Below, piece by piece: positions 1 through 8,938 of a DNA stretch of 63,620 nucleotides. The number at the start of each line of letters is the position of its first letter. Positions within the stretch are counted from its first letter, which is position 1. Where the stretch lies: the NCBI GenBank assembly GCA_002328185.1, contig DCWQ01000038.1, positions 49,493-113,112 of the forward strand, read 5' to 3'. The stretch is from Dehalococcoidia bacterium UBA2158 (GTDB lineage: Bacteria; Chloroflexota; Dehalococcoidia; Lucifugimonadales; UBA3495). The notes beneath the pieces were generated by a model, which ran no database searches, was not told the origin of the DNA, and saw nothing but the letters and a program-made list of their open reading frames with translations. Both the position numbers and the translations under genes were made by a program.

Positions 1-1
1 C

Positions 2-394
2 ACTCCGACGCCCACTCCGACCCCGACGCCAACCGCGACACCAGTTCCGACTACAACCATGACGCCCATTCCGCCACCGACTCCCAGACCCGCTCTCATT
101 CCGTTGCCGGCGCGTAACTCCGGCGAAATACCTCATGTTTTCGTCGGCACAGTGACTATTGATGGAGCTCCAGCTCCCGACGGGTCCGACGTCACCGTAT
201 GGCTCTCTCAATTCGATGGCCCCGCCGGAGTTGCGATATCGTCCGGCGGCGAATACTCGGTCCTGGCCAATCAACATGGCTCTGACTCCTTCGCCGGCGA
301 GACGCTGATATTCAAGATCAACGGCCAAAATTCTGGCGAGACTGCCGTTTGGGAGAAAGGCGGCGCAACGATATTAGACCTTTCGCTGAATTAG
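2..394 (+). CDS. C-terminal part of a Thr/Pro-linker protein, 5' end outside window
   Basis: The frame is open from the first full codon of the window, so this is the 3' end of a longer gene. The first 30 or so residues are almost only Thr and Pro (TPTPTP repeats), a typical extracellular linker. A compact domain of about 85 residues follows, beginning near GEIPHVFVGTVTIDG and rich in Gly, Val, Ser and Asp, which looks like a beta-sandwich of the carboxypeptidase-regulatory/Ig-like kind. No catalytic motif is visible. The protein is probably secreted or surface-anchored, but the signal peptide would lie outside the window. An internal ATG at 59 opens the same frame but would cut the linker, so I do not think it is the start. 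A strong terminator follows the stop. Confidence 0.6.
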   Translation, partial: TPTPTPTPTPTATPVPTTTMTPIPPPTPRPALIPLPARNSGEIPHVFVGTVTIDGAPAPDGSDVTVWLSQFDGPAGVAISSGGEYSVLANQHGSDSFAGETLIFKINGQNSGETAVWEKGGATILDLSLN

Positions 395-430
395 ACGCCA
401 GGCAAGCAGCTTTCAACGATCAGCTTCAAT

Positions 431-470
431 GAGAAAACGGCCCAGGTTTCAGGTCTGGGCCGTTTTCTTT
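431..470 (+). terminator. Rho-independent terminator of the linker-protein gene
   Basis: A 13-bp stem (gaaaacggcccag pairing with ctgggccgttttc) with a short loop ends in a T-rich run, 37 bases after the stop codon at 394. Confidence 0.85.
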
Positions 471-510
471 AAGACAGTTCCCTCATCTGCCGAAGCTGTC
501 GAAATTCGTC

Positions 511-539
511 TTGACACTCAAAATCTAAAGACATACACT
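511..539 (+). promoter_or_regulatory. Sigma70-type promoter for tRNA-Asp
   Basis: A perfect -35 box TTGACA (511-516) is followed by a 17-base spacer and TACACT (534-539) as -10. Transcription would begin near 546, about 30 bases before the tRNA at 576. Confidence 0.65.
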
Positions 540-575
540 CGAATTGCCGGACTACGATGGTCCGGCGTACTGTGT

Positions 576-652
576 GGCCCGGTGGTGTAGCGGTTTAACA
601 TATCGGCCTGTCACGCCGAAGATCGTGGGTTCGAATCCCATCCGGGTCGCCA
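576..652 (+). tRNA. tRNA-Asp (anticodon GTC), CCA encoded
   Basis: The full cloverleaf is readable. The acceptor stem GGCCCGG pairs with CCGGGTC (one G-U pair), the anticodon stem TCGGC/GCCGA encloses loop CTGTCAC with anticodon GTC at 610-612, and the T arm contains GGGTTCGAATCCC. CCA at 650-652 is encoded in the DNA. A promoter lies just upstream. An open frame of 62 codons crossing this gene (544-732) is an artefact. Confidence 0.97.
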
Positions 653-754
653 TTTTTCTGGTTCTTCTAGCCTCTTCTCCTCTTTCCTATCGGGATTTCT
701 TCGTCAATTTTATCTACTCTGAACCTCCGTAGCCCAAGATTGAGGTAGACCTTC

Positions 755-1597
755 CTAGTAGCTAGGTTTATTCGGGAATGCGGTCAATTGTATCTCGTGG
801 GTCCAGCAGGATTTGTCTTGGGTGTGCAGGTAATAGAAAGCCTCAGCGATCTTGATGGGATTCATGATAACATCGGGCTGCTCTTGGGCAACCGGCAGGG
901 CACGAGTCCCCGGAGAGTCGATCAGACCGTCAATCACCACGTTGGCCACGTGCACGCCATGCTCGGAATACTCCTCGGTCAGCACCTGCGCCAGCGTGCG
1001 CATCATCACGCGGGGATAGTAGAGAGATTGTCCGGTGTAGCGCTTTTTTCCGCGCAAAGAAAACTGGTTATTCGAGATGAGGAAAGAACCTTCGCCTCGC
1101 TTCCGCATGGCGGGCAGCACCTCTTTGGCGACCAAGAACGGCCCCCGGCTGGCGATGTGCTGCGCGGTCTCGAACATCGCGTCGGGGATGTGCTCCAGTA
1201 ATTCTTTCTCCGGAGGAAGGTCGCGCCCCTCTAGATAGCCAGCGTTGTAGACCAGGACATCCGGGTCGCCGGCATGGTCTCGAATTTGAGCGAACGCATT
1301 TGAAATGGATTCGGTCGATACCAAGTCCAACTCGACGATCATGCTTTCGCCGCCCTGCTCCCCGATCGCTGTCTGCAAAGCAGCAGCATTACTCGCGGTA
1401 CGGGTCGTCAGCACGACGAAGTAGCCCTCATTGGCGAACTTCTGGGCGATGGCGCCGCCCACGCCCCAACGAATGCCGACGGGGATATCGCTGTCGTCTA
1501 GCACCTTGCCGTGCGCGAGTTTGGTATTGCGGCCGTCTGATTGCCATTTGGACGTGGCGCCCACCACGACGGCGACCGGTTTCCGGCTAGCATTCAT
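755..1597 (-). CDS. Short-chain dehydrogenase/reductase-like protein
   Basis: This 280-residue protein has the Rossmann N-terminus of the SDR family (VAVVVGATSK, then GVGGAIAQKFANEGYFVVLTTR), with an unusual insertion of about 20 residues inside the nucleotide-binding glycine region. The NAG-like motif is present as VYNAGYL. The usual catalytic Tyr-x-x-x-Lys is not clear: the segment around SLYYPRVMMRTL appears to have Leu or Tyr for Tyr and Arg or Val for Lys, so activity may be lost or altered. I chose ATG 1597 because GAAAGGA stands 7-8 bases upstream; a longer frame to 1669 would overlap the upstream gene. It lies 49 bases behind the TPP enzyme on the same strand and is probably co-transcribed. 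The substrate is unknown. Confidence 0.75.
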   Translation of the reverse strand: MNASRKPVAVVVGATSKWQSDGRNTKLAHGKVLDDSDIPVGIRWGVGGAIAQKFANEGYFVVLTTRTASNAAALQTAIGEQGGESMIVELDLVSTESISNAFAQIRDHAGDPDVLVYNAGYLEGRDLPPEKELLEHIPDAMFETAQHIASRGPFLVAKEVLPAMRKRGEGSFLISNNQFSLRGKKRYTGQSLYYPRVMMRTLAQVLTEEYSEHGVHVANVVIDGLIDSPGTRALPVAQEQPDVIMNPIKIAEAFYYLHTQDKSCWTHEIQLTAFPNKPSY

Positions 1598-1646
1598 GTG
1601 AAGTTCCTTTCTTCCCGTACCAGCTTTTTCGCTCCGAGGCTTGTCT

Positions 1647-3302
1647 CTATTTACCGACCCATCCGCCATAGACCGGGAATTGGCTGCAGATAAACTCGAT
1701 GTAGGCCGGCATCCCCGCCTGGTTGGCGGAGAAGGCGCGCTTCAGGGCCAGGACCACTTCCGAAGGCTCGGTTACGCGCTCGGTGTGGTAGCCCAACTCG
1801 CCGATGACCTTCGACATGTCGACTTCGTCATAACCCAGAACCTTGTGGGTGAAGGGGTCGTGGCCGTCGCCCCAGAAGCCGGGGCCGTACCCCGAGAACC
1901 CGCCATTGCTGACGTGGACCACGGTGATCCCGATGTTCTGGCGCAGCGCGACTTCCAGCTGGCCCAGCATGTAGCCTAGGCCGGCTTCGCCGGTGACCGC
2001 GACACAATCTTTGTCTGGGTGGGCCAGCTTGGCCGCGATGGTTGCCGCGAAGCTGAATCCCAGGGACGAAACGTTGCCCCAGCCCAAGAAGCCCCGCGGA
2101 ATCAGGGTTTCATACACCGTGCTCAGTTGGTCGCGGGTGTTGCCCGACTCGTGGGTCACGAAACTCTTGTGGGGATCCAACGCCTCCATCAGCCCGGCAT
2201 AGACCTTGTAGGGGTTGATGGGCTTATCGGTGGAAGCCATCGCCTCGCGGTACTTGGTCATGGCCTCGTAGCGGACCGACTTAACCTCGGCGGCCACGTT
2301 TCCGGCGGCCCGGCCGTTGCCAGCCGTCTTGGCCGAGACCTCGGCAGTCAGCGCTTCCAGGGCGAACTTGGCGTCACCGATCACGGCTCGGGCAGTGGGG
2401 TAGGTCTTGTTGACGTGCAACTCGTCGATGGTGCAGTGGACGATGGTTTTGCTCGTCGCGTTGGGAATGGCGTGGCTGAACCTGCCCGGCGACAGGCTTG
2501 AGCCCACTGCGAACAGTAGGTCGCATTTGTCCAGGTAATGGTTCACTTGGTCGCCCCGGACACCCACGAATAGAGGATGGTCCTCCGGGAAAGCGCCCTT
2601 GGCCTTGAGAGTGGTGATCACCGGTGCGTTCACCAATTCGGCGAAAGCCTTCAACTCGGCTGATGCTCCGGCATAGATGACTCCCTCTCCGACGTAGATC
2701 AGAGGGTTCTCGGCCTTCAGAAGTAGCTCGACAGCTCCGGCGATATCGGCGGGGTCGGGCGCATATTTGGAGCCTTTCACCGGGATATAAGGGTCAGCCG
2801 TTTCGTCATACTGGGCGTGGGTGTCGGGGATGGCGATGACCACGGGTCCGGGCCGTCCGGTGCGCAGCATGGTGAAGGCGCGGCGCATGAACTCGGGCAA
2901 CCGTTCTGGGCGGTCCAGATGGCCATACCATTTGCTAACCGTCTTCAGGGCAGATGCGACGTCGAATTGGCTGTTTTCCGAGGCTCCGGCTGGGATGCCG
3001 TCGGTGATACAAAGAACGGGGGAGCCGTCTTCAAAGGCTTGGGCCATGCCGGCGAATGCGACCTGCAGCCCAGCGGCGTTCACTCCACCTTGGAAGGTGC
3101 AGACGCCATTCTTGGCGCCGCCGGTGATCCTGGAATAGGCGTCGGCCACCGCCACGGCGTAGCGGTCATCGCGCATCATGACCATGGGCACGCCTTCGCG
3201 GCCGAGGGCGTTATTCACCTGACAGACTGGAAAAGTGGAGACCCACTCGATCCCTTCCTGTTTGAGTATGCGGGCTATTCCGGTGCCAACATCAATGCTC
3301 AT
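1647..3302 (-). CDS. Thiamine-diphosphate enzyme, acetolactate synthase/decarboxylase superfamily
   Basis: At 551 residues this has the three-domain layout of the ALS/oxalyl-CoA decarboxylase/benzoylformate decarboxylase superfamily: Pyr domain at about 1-170, a central domain at about 190-330, and the PP domain from about 370. The Mg/ThDP motif is present in changed form as GEAG (residues 438-441), with the distal Asn at about 466 at the usual spacing. The catalytic Glu of the RHEQ motif aligns with Asp46 (RDDRYAVAVADAYSR). Both acidic positions thus differ from ALS (Glu to Asp, Asp to Glu), so the reaction cannot be assigned from the fold. GGAGGA lies 8 bases before the ATG. An SDR gene follows at once, which suggests a carbonyl product that is later reduced. 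Confidence 0.85.
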   Translation of the reverse strand: MSIDVGTGIARILKQEGIEWVSTFPVCQVNNALGREGVPMVMMRDDRYAVAVADAYSRITGGAKNGVCTFQGGVNAAGLQVAFAGMAQAFEDGSPVLCITDGIPAGASENSQFDVASALKTVSKWYGHLDRPERLPEFMRRAFTMLRTGRPGPVVIAIPDTHAQYDETADPYIPVKGSKYAPDPADIAGAVELLLKAENPLIYVGEGVIYAGASAELKAFAELVNAPVITTLKAKGAFPEDHPLFVGVRGDQVNHYLDKCDLLFAVGSSLSPGRFSHAIPNATSKTIVHCTIDELHVNKTYPTARAVIGDAKFALEALTAEVSAKTAGNGRAAGNVAAEVKSVRYEAMTKYREAMASTDKPINPYKVYAGLMEALDPHKSFVTHESGNTRDQLSTVYETLIPRGFLGWGNVSSLGFSFAATIAAKLAHPDKDCVAVTGEAGLGYMLGQLEVALRQNIGITVVHVSNGGFSGYGPGFWGDGHDPFTHKVLGYDEVDMSKVIGELGYHTERVTEPSEVVLALKRAFSANQAGMPAYIEFICSQFPVYGGWVGK

Positions 3303-3490
3303 TATTCGGTTCCTCCAGTTGATTGGTAAGTACGGCGAGACGGCCTTTTGGGGGCTCTTTCAGGTCAAGCCGACGAGTTTACATTGTTGAAACAAACAGA
3401 TGCTACTCTAGTTGAGCGGTGCCTGGATTACAACTGGAAACAGGTGGCCGGCGGATTCGGACCTTGGGTGTCGCAGTGGTTTTCGCAGAT

Positions 3491-3520
3491 TTGACCAAGT
3501 CTGCCCATTCTCGCTATAGT
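3491..3520 (+). promoter_or_regulatory. Promoter of glutamine synthetase gene
   Basis: TTGACC (3491-3496), an 18-base spacer and TATAGT (3515-3520) form a good sigma70-like promoter. It predicts a leader of about 75 bases before the ATG at 3604. The rest of 3303-3490 holds no gene that I can see. Confidence 0.65.
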
Positions 3521-3603
3521 TTGCCCTCGGCACTGGTGCGGAAATCGCCACAAATCCTGCAGTCAAAATCCCAGCAGGGACAACGAAAATAGGACGGAGA
3601 GTT

Positions 3604-4608
3604 ATGAGTTACAAGGCTGAATACATCTGGGTTGATGGGCAAAAACCCACGGCCAAACTACGGTCCAAGGGGAAAGTTATCGCCGACGGGGAGCAACCCC
3701 CGGTTTGGGGTTTCGATGGTTCGAGCACGAACCAGGCGCCCGGCGAGAATTCCGACTGTGTCCTTAATCCGGTTTTCGTCTGTCCGGACCCTGTTCGTGG
3801 CGGAGACAACAAATTGGTCATGTGTGAGGTCCTTCTAACCGACATGACACCCCATCCATCCAACACCCGGGCTGCTTGCGCCGCGTCGGCTGAGAAGTTC
3901 GCCGGCATGGACATGTGGTTCGGCATCGAGCAAGAGTACACCTATTTCGACGGCGTCAAACCCTTGGGCTGGCCGGACAATGGGTTCCCTGCTCCCCAGG
4001 GTGGCTATTATTGCGGCGTCGGCTCCGACGAGGTGTTCGGCCGCCCGATAGTGGAAGCCCATTTAGAGGCCTGCATGCAAGCTGGACTGGCCATCGCCGG
4101 GATCAACGGTGAAGTCATGCCCGGCCAGTGGGAATTCCAGATCGGTCCCATCGGCGCCCCCGCCGTGGCCGACCACCTCTGGATTGCCCGCTGGCTGTTG
4201 TACCGGATAGGCGAGCAGTTCAATGTCAGCGCCACCCTTGACCCCAAACCAGTCCGGGGCGACTGGAACGGCGCCGGCGCCCATACCAACTTCTCCACGG
4301 AGTTGATGCGGAACGACTATGACGCATGCGTCGCGGCCGCCGAGGCCCTGGGAACGCGGGCAGAGCTCCATATCGCCAACTACGGCGACCGGATCGAGGA
4401 GCGCCTGACCGGGGAACACGAGACCATGTCCTACAAAGAGTTCAAATGGGGCGTCTCTGACCGGGGCGCGTCCATCAGGATCCCCTGGCAGGTCGCCCGC
4501 GACCGGAAGGGTTACATCGAGGACCGCAGGCCCAACGCCAACTGCGACCCATACCTCGTGACCCAGCTCATACTGGACACCGTCTGTAGCGCAGCTTTGG
4601 CCGCCTAG
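3604..4608 (+). CDS. glnA: Glutamine synthetase, type II (eukaryote-like)
   Basis: This enzyme makes glutamine from glutamate, ammonia and ATP. At 334 residues it is the short GSII form, not the 450-470 residue GSI form. Visible features are the N-terminal beta-grasp domain (AEYIWVDG, WGFDGSSTNQA), the metal-binding EQEYT segment (FGIEQEYTYFDG), INGEVMPGQWEFQIGP, the NGAGAHTNFST segment of the ATP/substrate site, and SIRIPWQV near the C-terminus. GGACGGAGAG precedes ATG by two bases. The gene is a single transcription unit, with a promoter at 3491-3520 and a terminator at 4631-4671. No PII or ammonium transporter gene is adjacent. Confidence 0.95.
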   Translation: MSYKAEYIWVDGQKPTAKLRSKGKVIADGEQPPVWGFDGSSTNQAPGENSDCVLNPVFVCPDPVRGGDNKLVMCEVLLTDMTPHPSNTRAACAASAEKFAGMDMWFGIEQEYTYFDGVKPLGWPDNGFPAPQGGYYCGVGSDEVFGRPIVEAHLEACMQAGLAIAGINGEVMPGQWEFQIGPIGAPAVADHLWIARWLLYRIGEQFNVSATLDPKPVRGDWNGAGAHTNFSTELMRNDYDACVAAAEALGTRAELHIANYGDRIEERLTGEHETMSYKEFKWGVSDRGASIRIPWQVARDRKGYIEDRRPNANCDPYLVTQLILDTVCSAALAA

Positions 4609-4630
4609 CTGCTAGCGATCAAGCAACCCA

Positions 4631-4671
4631 AAAGCCCCGCTTCTGTCATTCAGGAGCGGGGCTTTTTTTAT
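4631..4671 (+). terminator. Rho-independent terminator after glutamine synthetase
   Basis: The stem aaagccccgct pairs with agcggggcttt and is followed by a run of seven T, 23 bases after the stop. Confidence 0.9.
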
Positions 4672-4699
4672 TTGGGGGGATTGGAGATTGTGGTGGATC

Positions 4700-4985
4700 A
4701 GAAACCGCATCAACCCCGCTCATCCTGAGCCTATAGAGCCTATAGAAGGACGCGTTGGTCATGCTTGACTTATGCCCGGCAGGGTGGTTCGACAGGTCTG
4801 GACTCTCGACCTTCAGTCGGAGCTCACCATGAGCGGATGAGAGATTTGACTGGCGGAGTGGATTCCGGCTTTCGCCGGAATAACGGCGAAGCGCCAACTC
4901 CCATCTGTCATTCCGAGGAGGTGCCAGCCGACGAGGAGTCCGATTGCCCGGGTATTACCGCCTAACTACTTGCAAGACCGGCAGC
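4700..4985. repeat. Cluster of short interspersed palindromic repeats
   Basis: No convincing gene lies between 4672 and 5059. The stretch holds a piece of the CTCATCCTGAGCC family (4716-4735), a ggttcgacagg...ctcaccatgagcgg inverted unit (about 4786-4840), and a 20-bp palindrome attccggctttcgccggaat at 4862-4881. The same families recur at 28400, 31682, 54995, 56075 and 60505. Small open frames here (4646-4897 minus, 4765-4965 plus) are repeat-encoded and unlikely to be genes. Confidence 0.7.
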
Positions 4986-5059
4986 TGGCTGACCCCAGCA
5001 ACGAGATTCCTCTCCTCGCTCGGAATAACAGGACGTTGGCGGTGTGGTGTCAGGCTATG

Positions 5060-5863
5060 TTAGGTCCCTATGCGGAAGGGATCAACAGCGTCCTGCACAG
5101 AGCGGATGATCGAGAAGGCAGTGAGTTTGCCGGTTTTTGGATTCTCGGAGGGGACGTTTTCTATGTGCACCCTCAGGATCCCAAATTCGCCTTCAACCTC
5201 GATATCGTGGCAGTTGCGCTCCAGACCGGGCACGGCGATCATCTTTACCTGAGTCCGATCGGCTCCAACACCGGCTAGGCTAACGGCGGCGGAGACGTTC
5301 AGGTTGGCCGGGAACCCCTTCACTGCCTCCCTGGCGGTCCCAGCAAAGACTTCCATCTCCTCTTCAAGTCCTTCCAGGCTGATGCCGTTTTCCACAAGAT
5401 GGGGCGCGCCCTCCAGGCCGATGGGCGGTTTGCGAGACACCATGGTCACATGGTCCACCCGGCCGGCACAGGCCGACTTTATACCGTCCAAACCCGCGAT
5501 GGCGCCGGAGGGAGCCAGTAACCGGCAACCCTTCTCCCGCGATTCTTCAATGATGCCGGGGTTGTCCAGCAAGGCGCCGATGCTGATGACCATCAGGTCT
5601 TTCCCCGCGGCAAATGTCTCTGTGGCCAGGTCGGCAACGATATGGCCGCCCGCGGTTTCGACCAATAGGTCTGACCGGGAAATGAGCTCCTGGCGGTCCA
5701 GGTAGGGAGGAGGGTTGTCCAGGCTGCCGAGGAACTCGTGGGCCCGGTGTTCGTCGCGGCTGGTCACACCGGCCACCGCCACGTTCAAATTCCCAGAGTC
5801 GGAAGCCCGCATCAGGGCTCGTCCGATGGCCCCGCATCCAACGATACCTATTGACTGAGCCAT
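5060..5863 (-). CDS. nadX: L-aspartate dehydrogenase
   Basis: This enzyme oxidises L-aspartate with NAD(P) to iminoaspartate, which can feed NAD synthesis or aspartate breakdown. The 267 residues match the family length. Visible marks are the Rossmann motif GIVGCGAIG at residues 5-13, the APSGAIAGLDG segment, KPP, the catalytic-domain motif FPANLNVSAAVSLAG, and the C-terminal NPKTGKLTAFSI signature. GAGGAG stands 9-14 bases before the ATG. The neighbours are not quinolinate synthase or NadC, so a catabolic role is as likely as cofactor synthesis. Confidence 0.9.
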   Translation of the reverse strand: MAQSIGIVGCGAIGRALMRASDSGNLNVAVAGVTSRDEHRAHEFLGSLDNPPPYLDRQELISRSDLLVETAGGHIVADLATETFAAGKDLMVISIGALLDNPGIIEESREKGCRLLAPSGAIAGLDGIKSACAGRVDHVTMVSRKPPIGLEGAPHLVENGISLEGLEEEMEVFAGTAREAVKGFPANLNVSAAVSLAGVGADRTQVKMIAVPGLERNCHDIEVEGEFGILRVHIENVPSENPKTGKLTAFSIIRSVQDAVDPFRIGT

Positions 5864-5992
5864 AACCTCGTCTCCTCAGCTTTTTATCTCGCAGACAAGA
5901 TGTTACCATTCCCGGCACCCCACCACTGCGTGTATTGGTTTGCCCGCGCCCAAAGCTGTAAGGAAACGCAATAAAAGTTTGAACAGGAACCG

Positions 5993-7120
5993 ATGCTAGA
6001 AACCGAGATACTTAAAAGAGGCGACGATTCAGGAAACGGCACTCTTGTAAAATACACCTCATCCACCGGCGCCGTGATCAAGGCCATCGGCGTGCCGCAA
6101 GCTTGGCGGTCGACGCTGGGCCCGACCTGGTGCTACGTGATTGAAGGAGAGGACCTGACGCTGGTGGACCCGGGCTGTTACGGGTCATTGACCTACCTGG
6201 AACAGGGATTGGAACGGCTGGGACGCTCAATCACCGACGTTAGCCGTATCGTGGTTAGCCACGGGCACATGGACCATGACGGTAGCTGCCCGCCGGTGAT
6301 CCGAAAGAGCGGCGCCGAACTCTGGGCCCACGAGATGTACGCTTTCATGCTGCAGGCCGAACGCGGCGATCTGGAGCGGGGTTGGCGAAGGGAGGTTTCG
6401 GGGTTCAAGGCTTTTGAGAATTCCGAGACCATGACCAGGGCCATCGAGCACCGCGAACTCAACCGAGACCTGGTCTTGAACCACCCGGTGACCGACGAAC
6501 ACCAGGCTGGCGGGCTCACTTTCTACTACACTCCAGGCCACTCTCCAGACGAGCTTTGTATCCTGTACGACCAGGTGCTGTTCTCGGGAGACCACATCCT
6601 GCCTCTGATCACGCCCCATCCGTCGGTGGCGATGAGCTACAACTCATACCAGGCGACTCTTCCGCCTGCCTACAACGGCGGCAATGAAATCTACGGACTG
6701 AAGGCCCTGCTCACTTCATTGAAGCGGATGGCCGCGCTGGAAGGGGACATCACCGTCCTCCCGGCCCACCGCGCGTTTCACCGAGGGCAGTTCAATCCCA
6801 TCGGGGTAGAACGGGCCACGGAGATCCTGGAGCACCACCGCGACCGCTGCTATGAGCTGACCGAGGTGATGAAAAAAGGCCCCACGGACATGGCCTCACT
6901 GACTCGCAATTATTTCTCCAACCGAGAAGTGGAATCCCACAACTTCTTCCTGGCCTTCACCGAGGTCATGGCCCACATCGAGTTGATGCAAGAGGCCGGG
7001 GACATTTCCACGACTGTGGACCCAACAAGCGCCAGGACCTGGACCAACGGTCTGGGACCGGACGTCTTGGTCAGTTGGGCCGGCACCGACCTGTTTTCAG
7101 CCTTTATAGACCAGCTTTAG
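5993..7120 (+). CDS. Metallo-beta-lactamase-fold hydrolase
   Basis: The 375-residue protein carries the dinuclear-metal motif as SHGHMDHDG (HxHxDH, near residue 90), a later His in YYTPGHSPDELC, the bridging Asp in LFSGDHILP, and a final His in VLPAHRAFH. The C-terminal 90 residues form a helical extension as in MBL proteins with a winged-helix-like tail. The relatives are thioesterases, lactonases and hydroxyacylglutathione-hydrolase-like enzymes, so the substrate remains open. An AGGAA ribosome site precedes ATG 5993. The gene meets the GMC oxidoreductase tail to tail with a 4-base overlap TTAG that supplies both stop codons. Confidence 0.85.
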   Translation: MLETEILKRGDDSGNGTLVKYTSSTGAVIKAIGVPQAWRSTLGPTWCYVIEGEDLTLVDPGCYGSLTYLEQGLERLGRSITDVSRIVVSHGHMDHDGSCPPVIRKSGAELWAHEMYAFMLQAERGDLERGWRREVSGFKAFENSETMTRAIEHRELNRDLVLNHPVTDEHQAGGLTFYYTPGHSPDELCILYDQVLFSGDHILPLITPHPSVAMSYNSYQATLPPAYNGGNEIYGLKALLTSLKRMAALEGDITVLPAHRAFHRGQFNPIGVERATEILEHHRDRCYELTEVMKKGPTDMASLTRNYFSNREVESHNFFLAFTEVMAHIELMQEAGDISTTVDPTSARTWTNGLGPDVLVSWAGTDLFSAFIDQL

Positions 7121-8655
7121 CCCTCTTTTATCCAGTCAGCTACCCGTTCGCCAATCATAATAGTAGTGGAGTTGGTGTTGGCCCGCACGACGTTTGGCAT
7201 GACCGAGGCGTCGGCCACCCGGATGTTCTCCAGCCCATGCACCCGGCAGTACTGGTCAACCACCGCGCTTTTGTCCGAGGCCGGCCCCAACTTACAGGTT
7301 CCTGAGCTGTGGGTGGTGTTGACTGTCGTCCGCAGCATCCACGCATCCAAAGTGTCATTGGACTCAAGGTCGGCCTCTTTGGGCTGCAGACGTTCCTCGA
7401 TGATGTTTTCGTATAACGGATGTTCCACCAGGTCCATGGCCAGCCGGACACACTCCCGCATGCGCTGCCGGTCCCAGGCATCCTCGAAGTAACGGTAGTT
7501 GAGGTGGGGTTGGTCCGCCGGGTCGTTAGATGCCAGAGTCAGCTCGCCGAAGCCGTTGGCCAGCTCCAAGACACAAGTGAACCGCACGCCCTCTTGTTCG
7601 TAGGGGTCAGGCGCTCCGATAGGTGACGAGAACGCCGACGGCAGTATCTGCATGTCGTTCCGGTCATCAGAACCCGTGGCGGTGTAGCGAAGGGCCAGTT
7701 GATACCGGGGCTCCGCCGGGTCTTGGGGGTGTTCCGGTTTCACCTTGTAGACCACCGGCACGATGGGGTGGTCACGCAGGTTCTGACCCACACCAGGAAG
7801 TTCGTGAACCACCGGGATGCCATGTTTTTCCAACTGGTCGGCCGGTCCCACCCCGGAGAGCATCAGGAGATAGGGCGAGGCGATGGCGCCGGCGCTGAGA
7901 ATGATCTCGTCGGCCTCAACCGTGAAACGTTCACCGCCACTCTCAACTTCGGCCCCGATGGCTTTCTTGCCGTCGAATAGCACCCGCCGCACCATGACAT
8001 TCGCCTTGATGGTCAGGTTGAGGCGGTGCCGGCTGATGTTAATGTAGGTCAGCCCGGTGCTCATGCGCACACCGTCGGGGTTGTTCATTGGTATGGGCCC
8101 CACTCCTTCGGACTCGGGGTGGTTCATGTCTGGATCGTAGGGAAAGCCCTTGTCAATCAGCGCGTCGTGAAACGCCCGGTGGAAGGGCAACCACTCGCTC
8201 TGCTTGAACCGCCGCACGGGCATGGGGCCTTCGGAGCCGTGGAAGTCGTCTCTGATGTCGGCGTCGGTCTCCTGCTTCCTGAAATAGGGCAGCACCTTCA
8301 GAAATTCCCATTGGTCGTTGCCCAGGGCGGCCCAATTCTCGAAGTCCTCTGGGATGCCGCGCAGGAATACCTGGCCGTTGATGGCGCTGGAACCGCCAAC
8401 CACCTTGCCGCGTGGCACGGGCAAGTCATGCCTATCAGGCGTTCCTGTGCCCACGAAAGACCAGTTGTGGGGTCCGCCCATCGCTGAGGCGTCGGGCGTG
8501 TAGCCGAATTTCAGGTCGTCGGGGTAATTCTTGAAGTCGGGATAGTCTGGCCCGGCCTCTAACAGCAGCACGGACCGGTCTGGGTCTTCCGTAAGCCGGT
8601 TGGCGATGGCGCTGCCCGATGACCCAGCGCCAATCACAATAATGTCGTACTTCAA
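7117..8655 (-). CDS. GMC-family FAD oxidoreductase (choline/alcohol dehydrogenase type)
   Basis: This enzyme oxidises an alcohol with FAD. Residues 5-30 form the FAD-binding beta-alpha-beta unit (IIVIGAGSSGSAIANRL ending in LLLEAG). Both GMC signatures are present: GKVVGGSSAINGQVFLRG (about 85-100) and GAIASPYLLMLSGVGP (about 255-270). The C-terminal catalytic His lies in TTHSSGTCKLG and the catalytic Asn in RANTNSTT. The length of 512 is usual for soluble members. The start codon is TTG, supported by AGGGGAG six bases upstream. A choline-specific role is not supported, since no betaine aldehyde dehydrogenase is near. Confidence 0.9.
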   Translation of the reverse strand: MKYDIIVIGAGSSGSAIANRLTEDPDRSVLLLEAGPDYPDFKNYPDDLKFGYTPDASAMGGPHNWSFVGTGTPDRHDLPVPRGKVVGGSSAINGQVFLRGIPEDFENWAALGNDQWEFLKVLPYFRKQETDADIRDDFHGSEGPMPVRRFKQSEWLPFHRAFHDALIDKGFPYDPDMNHPESEGVGPIPMNNPDGVRMSTGLTYINISRHRLNLTIKANVMVRRVLFDGKKAIGAEVESGGERFTVEADEIILSAGAIASPYLLMLSGVGPADQLEKHGIPVVHELPGVGQNLRDHPIVPVVYKVKPEHPQDPAEPRYQLALRYTATGSDDRNDMQILPSAFSSPIGAPDPYEQEGVRFTCVLELANGFGELTLASNDPADQPHLNYRYFEDAWDRQRMRECVRLAMDLVEHPLYENIIEERLQPKEADLESNDTLDAWMLRTTVNTTHSSGTCKLGPASDKSAVVDQYCRVHGLENIRVADASVMPNVVRANTNSTTIMIGERVADWIKEG

Positions 8656-8938
8656 ATCAGGCTCCCCTTGTGCGTCTAGATTGGATGAACGGCAGTTTAA
8701 GACCTCAGTCAGACGGGCGCAATGTTTTCAAAGATGCGTAGAATTTTTCCATTTCACTCACTCTCGCCTTGACCAGGGTAACGGCGACGTTATCTGATTC
8801 TTTCACTTGGTGGCTGCACCGCCTTCCGAGATGGTCCACCTCGTTTTGTCACTGGCTCCTTTGTTATACTTGTGGCCAATTCCAGCGGAACCGTGTTTAA
8901 CCGGTCGCCACGAATATCTTGGCTAGATAAGGACCAAC

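Noticed and set aside
544..732. 62-codon open frame
   Set aside because: It reads through the tRNA-Asp gene and has no ribosome site; the tRNA explains the sequence.
4646..4965. Small open frames on both strands (4646-4897 minus, 4765-4965 plus)
   Set aside because: They are encoded by interspersed repeats and resemble no protein family.
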